Of a stretch of 64,000 nucleotides of DNA, positions 59,041 to 64,000 are shown piece after piece. Both the position numbers and the translations under genes were made by a program. The stretch is from Pseudoscleropodium purum. Taxonomy: Eukaryota > Streptophyta > Bryopsida > Hypnales > Brachytheciaceae. The notes beneath the pieces were generated by a model. That model ran no database searches. It worked only from the letters and a program-made list of their open reading frames with translations, and had not been told where the DNA came from. How positions within the stretch are numbered: position 1 is the first letter of the stretch; each line of letters starts with the position of its first letter. The stretch is from assembly GCA_963969395.1 (NCBI GenBank), contig OZ017797.1, positions 27,156,001-27,220,000 on the forward strand, in the 5' to 3' direction.

Positions 59041-59539
59041 ATCAATTGTCCCATATTGTTTGTCAAGAACTTTGATTCTGAAGATTACAAGAGGGGGTGG
59101 GGGTGAAGGGGGGTGAGATAAAAAAATTTAAATCAAATTCTAAATGATAGGTGGGGTGAGTGGGGATGGTAAAATAAAAAAATTAAAATTGAGGGGGGGA
59201 GTGCATAGTGTCACTATACACCTTGAATGCCTAATAACCACACAAACTTTGTTTCTTCACTGTTCAGTTTGAAAGCAAGGCAAGGGTTCTCCTATTATTT
59301 TTATCTAATCGTCACGTAGAAGAGAGCGCACGGCACTACCAGACTCGACGAACGGAAAAAAAATGGGAGTGACTCAGAGTCATTTCCGATTCCAGTTCAG
59401 CATCGAAGTTCATCTTTTGAGGGATTCGTTTCATAAATCCATTCAAAACTTTCTGTCAGTTCTCTGGACTGATCTTACAGGATCAAGCGGTTAAGACATA
59501 TGAACAAGAGAGTACTTTGCGGAATGAAACCACAAATTC
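59041..59539. other. Intergenic upstream of copy D
   Basis: Bases about 59378-59530 repeat pieces found before copy C (54155-54225 and 54965-55030, for example gggtcaagcgg.caagacat.gaacaagagag). No gene. Confidence 0.45.
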
Positions 59540-59978
59540 AAGATGCTCATCCCGTTATTAATTATGTAACAGTCACATCTGTTGCATTGCAGTGATTCGG
59601 TGCTGTGCAACAATACCGTTGAACACATGATGTATATTAATTACACATGGCAACGACATTGCGCAGATGAGAAATTTGGAGTAACGCTCCACAATGTTCA
59701 CCGCTGAGCGTTGTTCGGACGACTACTTTAGATGGGTCCCGACTTTTGGCTCTCCGCTTTTAGCTCCTCCGATCTTACAGGGTCAAGCAGGCAAGCGCTA
59801 GCGTCAAAAATTGACAAAAGTTTAGAGCAGAGTGCCGAATGGAACCTCAAACTCGAGATGCTGCCAAACTGTTTCAAAAGCCACACGGCACACCCATAGC
59901 CCAAACGGGTACGACAGCTCATTACAACCCCCGCATTATGGCTCCTGCATATTCAGATGGTGACACTTGTCACCCACG

Positions 59979-59985
59979 ACGTGGC
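59979..59985 (+). promoter_or_regulatory. ABRE (ACGTGGC) of AWPM-19 copy D
   Basis: Context cacgacgtggcaac, same as copy A, about 190 bp before the ATG at 60175. The TATA-like word (cataaacc, about 60040) is weaker than in copies B and C. Confidence 0.65.
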
Positions 59986-60174
59986 AACAGCTCCGGAAGT
60001 GGAGGTAGTCATCGTCATCTTCCTCGCATCATAAAGCTCATAAACCCGATCACTTCCTCACTCCAGTAAGTCAACTTCGAAAGCTTCCGCCATCGCAATC
60101 TCCGAGCTTGTTTGGATCGCCTGAGCGTCCGTTTCCAGTGTAGCAAGAGTGTGTGAGCTGAGAATTTGGCAGCG

Positions 60175-60947
60175 ATGGCGTTCGGGATTGGAAGGGGGTT
60201 GACGGCCCCGCTGATGGTGATCAATTTCCTCCTTTACTTCATTGCGGCGTGCCTGGCGGGCTCCATTCTGAACCGCAACTTGGACGCCAACGCGGGCCAG
60301 AACGATGACCTGCCCATCGGCAACGTGGTGACTCCCGTGTTCATCCCCATCGTGCTCATCGCGTGCATGGCGGGTCTGGCGTCCGTGTTCGCTGGCGCGC
60401 ACCACGTCCGCGTGTGGCGCACGGAGAGCCTTGCGGCCGCGGCGGCGACGTCTCTGATCGCGTGGTTGCTGACTCTGTTGGCCATGGGTCTGGCTTGCAA
60501 GGAGATTCACACCCGATACGGACGCAGCAAGAGGCTGGTAAGCACAGCATGAGTCCATTTGCACTCTGCTAGCTACCTTGTTTCTGTCTATCCCGGAGTC
60601 ATTATGCAAACTCGCAGCATTTAATTGGTTGAGACTCCTGTATAGAATGTTGTTCCAACCAATTGCAATGTCGTGTTGTAGTGTTCCATGTTTAGTGCGG
60701 TTAGTACGACAGGCATTATGAATTTTCCGTTTCGAGAGTTCTTGAATTTTGGACCTAATTAATGTTGTTGGTTTTGGTTGAGCAGAAAACCGTGGAAGCG
60801 TTCATGATCATCTTGTCGCTGTCCGAGTTGCTCTACTTGCTGGCCACGCACGCGGGCTCCGTCACAGGCGAAGGCTACGGCAACGCCCCTGGGCACCGAG
60901 CTGTGAAGAATCCCCACCACGGAACCCCTGTTGCAACTGCGGTGTAG
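60175..60947 (+). CDS. AWPM-19-like membrane protein, copy D
   Basis: Exons 60175-60537 and 60786-60947, 174 residues, same intron site and a 248-nt intron close to that of copy A. The first 121 residues are identical to the others. In exon 2 helix 4 reads ILSLSELLYLL where the others have ILSLFELLYLL, and the tail is NPHHGTPVATAV. A Ser inside helix 4 is the only notable change and may be neutral. Confidence 0.9.
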
Positions 60948-61180
60948 AGGTCACTTAATTAGTATGCTGCAGTAGAATGCCAATGGTGGTGAAATGAATT
61001 CGTGAGCTAGCCAGCAGTCAATCCCTGGCGTGGGGTCCTTTTTTTTGTTTACGAGATGCAGTCGGTATCATGTTCTGTCACACTGTAGCATATTGTACCA
61101 TGAGGTATTTCCTGCGATGAGCAGATTGGTAAAGTGTAAATTTTCAATTCCATCGATTTCAATCGAAACTGGAAGTTTGT

Positions 61181-61559
61181 AATTTATTTTTCGGTGCTGA
61201 TCGACTTTTGAGTCCATTTGGGAAGATTTTGGCAATTGCGGTGGCAAATATTGGACGTTACCTTTTTGTCTCCAGGAGCGTCATTGCACATGTGTCATGT
61301 GTCATGGTACTGCAACTATGACGTTCCTGGAGAGTATCTCCAGCAGTGCCAAGAAAACTGGGAAATTGTTTCCACAAAATTGATGAAAAGTGTGCAAATA
61401 ATGCTTGAGGTGATCCACCCATAATTTGCACTGTCCAAAATGCAACACCTACATTTGAACTGAAAAAGAACTTACAATGAAACCTATATATTGATGTAAC
61501 TACTATATGGAAACTATCTAAACATCAATGTCTAGGAAAAACTAAAATTGAACCATCCA
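61181..61559. other. Intergenic downstream of copy D
   Basis: Bases about 61272-61340 hold an inverted pair, tctccaggagcgtcattgca and actatgacgttcctggagag, that could form a hairpin. No gene is supported. Confidence 0.4.
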
Positions 61560-61970
61560 TTCCCAACTAGAAACTTATACTCAATTTGTTAGGTAGTAGC
61601 TATTTCCAATCAAGGTTGTAACAAATTTCTGACCAAAGCTTGGAATGTGTTTTGATCTCAATCTCAAGGTCTAAACTAATAACATAAGTGTCATAAAATG
61701 GGTGGGAAGTAGTGAGTAGGAAGGTAGTTCTTGAATGATTGGATTTGGAAGAGTTTAGACATTGCTACATTGGCTATGGATTATGTGCACTTTTGGGCTC
61801 CCAAAATTCATAGTAATTTCAATTTTGAGAAAAAAATTATGAAAATTTGCAATTCTCGTATTTCCTACCTTTCTACATGGGAAAAATTTGCATTGCCCGA
61901 TACTAATCATGATCTTATCTATAATCGGCCAAGTGATTGGCTATGGGTGGTCTGACCTTTGTGTTAATTT
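61560..61970 (-). mobile_element. Small repeat element, family N3, copy 3
   Basis: The reverse complement matches 45320-45740 in order (accacccatagcc, gaaattactatgaattttgg, cacattccaagctttggt). No coding potential. Confidence 0.65.
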
Positions 61971-62187
61971 TTTGTACACCATTTGAGACACAATTATACT
62001 TTAAAATGTAATAATTTATCATGTGTCTTGTTGAAATAATATACTAAAGTGAACTGGAATTTTCACTCTTTTGCCAATAATTTCAACAATGCTAGCATGT
62101 GAATATAGAGAGGTGAGCCTATGAGCCTTGAACCTAGTTGTAGATATGTACCTACAATCATTTGAAGGTGTTTATAACATATTTATC

Positions 62188-62275
62188 TATAATATAGGTA
62201 CACTATACTATGTTAAGAGTATATAATATAGGTACACTATACTATGTTAAGAGTATATAATATAGGTACCTATAA
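62188..62275 (+). repeat. Tandem repeat, period 34
   Basis: The unit starting tataatataggtacactata occurs at 62188 and 62222, with a partial third at 62256. Non-coding. Confidence 0.85.
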
Positions 62276-62778
62276 TGTGAACACCTATAACAATAGCAAA
62301 TGTCTATAATATAGAGTCCTAAGTTGATGTACTCATAGATTCTACTTTCACATACTAGCACTCCTAGTAATTTCTAATACAATAATTTAAGTTTTATAAT
62401 AGAAAGTATGCTAAATTGCTATCAATTTTGATTATAGGCCCTAATTTTGCTATTAGTATATTGTTAGAGTATCATATTCAAAACTCAAATCCAATGAAGC
62501 CACATTGAATTTTAATTATTCTATATTTTGTTCAATTTTTTTCATTTGGTAATAAGATCAAATACGTAGAACTACAATACTTGAGGAGGGCTTTGAAATT
62601 GAATACACATTTCAATTTACATAGTTTCAACTCATCTAATATTATAATTTTTACTTCCTTTTTCATGCAATTCTCAAACTTGGATGTATTCATATCAACT
62701 TCCAACCCTCCATATCTTTCATAGGATGACTCTAATGCTTAAAATTGGTTTAAAATTTCAATTTGCATTGATTAAATT
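62276..62778. other. AT-rich intergenic, no supported gene
   Basis: Nothing recognisable between the tandem repeat and the CACTA-type MITE. Confidence 0.5.
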
Positions 62779-62998
62779 CACTTTAAGAGAAAGAGGTGTT
62801 TTAAGTGGGTTTTAAAGTATAGTCCTAAACATAAGATTATAAATAATGACCTTTAAAGAGATTTTCAGCAAAATTTTACTAGAAACACAATAATTTTTAG
62901 TGAATTTTTATTGAGAATCTCCTTATAGATTATTACTCATAATCTTATATCTAGGACTATACTTTAAAACTCACTTAAAACGCTTTTTTTTTGTAGTG
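62779..62998. mobile_element. CACTA-type MITE, copy 2
   Basis: It matches 30413-30634 through agtatagtcctaaacataag, gacctttaaagagatttt and cagcaaaattttact. The right end, ttttttttgtagtg, is intact; the left end has decayed to cactttaagagaaag. Same length as copy 1. Confidence 0.75.
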
Positions 62999-63129
62999 AT
63001 TACTATATACTTCTATTACTATATATACAAGTATATGTATGTACACTTAATATACTTAGTTTATATATGGGAAATGAAAAGAAAACACAATATGAAAACT
63101 AAACTTGAAAATAAACGATACATCTTCTG

Positions 63130-64000
63130 TATTTAACCCCTAAAGAACCAAGTTGTGTTTTAGGGCAATATAGAAATTTTGGGCAGGTGCATGTGACTAA
63201 AGATTTCCATATTCTGGGGCCAAATTTTAATAAAAGTTGTGGATGAGGAATATCTTTGATGTGTACTAAATTTTAAGACATTTGAAAATATGAATAAAAA
63301 GTTATGGCCTAATATGTAGTTTGTTTCTCAACTTGGGCAATTTGGGTAGATATGAAATAATCATTTTAAAAAAAAACTCATATTTGAAATTGATTTTTTA
63401 GACTTTTGTATATATAGAAAGATTTGAATCATTCCATTTGGATCAAATAGCCAAAGGTTACAAGGTGTTTTAGTTTGTGGACAATTATAGATTCTCTATT
63501 CCAAATAAACTTTGAAGTCTTTTATTGAACTCAATTTTCAATATTTTTTGAAAAAATAAAAACATTAGGTGAAGATTGTTTATCACAAAATTACAACCAC
63601 TAGGATTGGCATTTTTTAATTTCATAAATAAATTGTTAACAATTCAATATTTTGAATTATTCTCTATATCTTTCTATTTACTTTTTTTTTTCTATATGTT
63701 ATACAATTTCAATTTTTTAATGTTACTTTTATTTAAATTTTTTGATCTAAAAATTTTCGAGCATGTAGCCAATATAATTTGAAGAATGAATCCAAAGAAT
63801 TACTACCATTTTGAACATTTTTTTCATATAAATGTGACCTTGTGAGGTGCCGCTGCCTGGTTTTTCAGAGGGGCAAAAAATAATTTTTGTCACTTTAAAT
63901 GCTATTATCTTGCAATCTACATAGTGGAAATTTTCTAAAAAATTTTCTACATCTTTTCAAACAAGTATAATATAAGATCCTATGGTTGCATTTGTCCAAA
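63130..64000 (+). mobile_element. Non-coding AT-rich element, family N1, copy d (runs off window)
   Basis: Begins tttaacccctaaagaacc (63132) and follows the same order as 2945-3965: ttgggcaggtgcatgt, then a gaatcattccatttggat block, then ttgaactcaattttcaa. It then runs to the window edge. No reading frame is conserved. Confidence 0.6.

Larger units (their letters stand above)
59540..61180 (+). repeat. Inverted duplication, arm D
   Basis: Inverted partner of 39930-41570. The copies are very close over 59690-60620, including both exons' surroundings and the upstream block around ctccgatcttacagggtcaagcagg. Confidence 0.8.

Noticed and set aside
63576..63782. Plus-strand frame of 68 codons rich in Phe and Leu
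   Set aside because: It is translation of A/T-rich N1 element DNA and is not conserved among copies.

Overview
The window looks like nuclear DNA from a land plant, most likely a non-seed plant such as a bryophyte or fern ally. The evidence is spliced genes with GT..AG introns, a plastid-targeted NTF2-like (DUF2358-type) gene, four AWPM-19/PM19-like genes with ABRE (ACGTGGC) promoter boxes, and long AT-rich intergenic DNA full of small inverted-repeat elements. The lineage is inferred from gene content; nothing in the sequence names the species.

Layout. 1-5.6 kb: repeats, plus one copy of a duplicated leader that ends in a truncated kinase start. 5.96-8.41 kb: a five-exon plastid NTF2-like gene. 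8.4-13 kb: AT-rich DNA and the second copy of the duplicated block. 13.5-14.9 kb: a protein-kinase-like gene with in-frame stops. 15.2-28.45 kb: a block of about 13.3 kb bounded by terminal inverted repeats, richer in G+C than its surroundings. It holds two divergent multi-exon genes, a third shorter gene, and about 26 copies of a 19-bp palindrome (consensus TATCGGCTGGCAGCCGATA). 28.5-36 kb: small non-autonomous elements and one frameshifted gene. 36.5-37.8 kb: a two-exon Gly/His/Cys-rich protein gene on the minus strand. 39.7-61.2 kb: a large inverted duplication holding four AWPM-19 genes in order minus, minus, plus, plus. The rest is AT-rich DNA with at least four families of small repeats.

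The best candidate for an undescribed system is the 15.2-28.45 kb block. Its minus-strand gene carries a DUF7869-type domain with RNase-H-like Asp/Asp/Glu-Asp motifs, which makes it a candidate transposase. Its divergent plus-strand gene can be rebuilt across six exons into a protein of about 1,450 codons. That protein has a ParB-like segment, a basic and proline-rich linker, and an FCP1-like (HAD) domain that lacks the catalytic aspartates. A second FCP1-like domain follows. The palindrome was seen only inside the block. In the rebuilt genes it sits in the middle of introns of about 110 nt, and longer introns carry several copies. Several stops inside the reading frames are CGA>TGA or CAG>TAG type, so this copy looks like it has been decaying, possibly through cytosine methylation.

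The AWPM-19 genes probably encode the same small four-helix membrane protein under ABA or dehydration control. Their first exons translate identically in all four copies.
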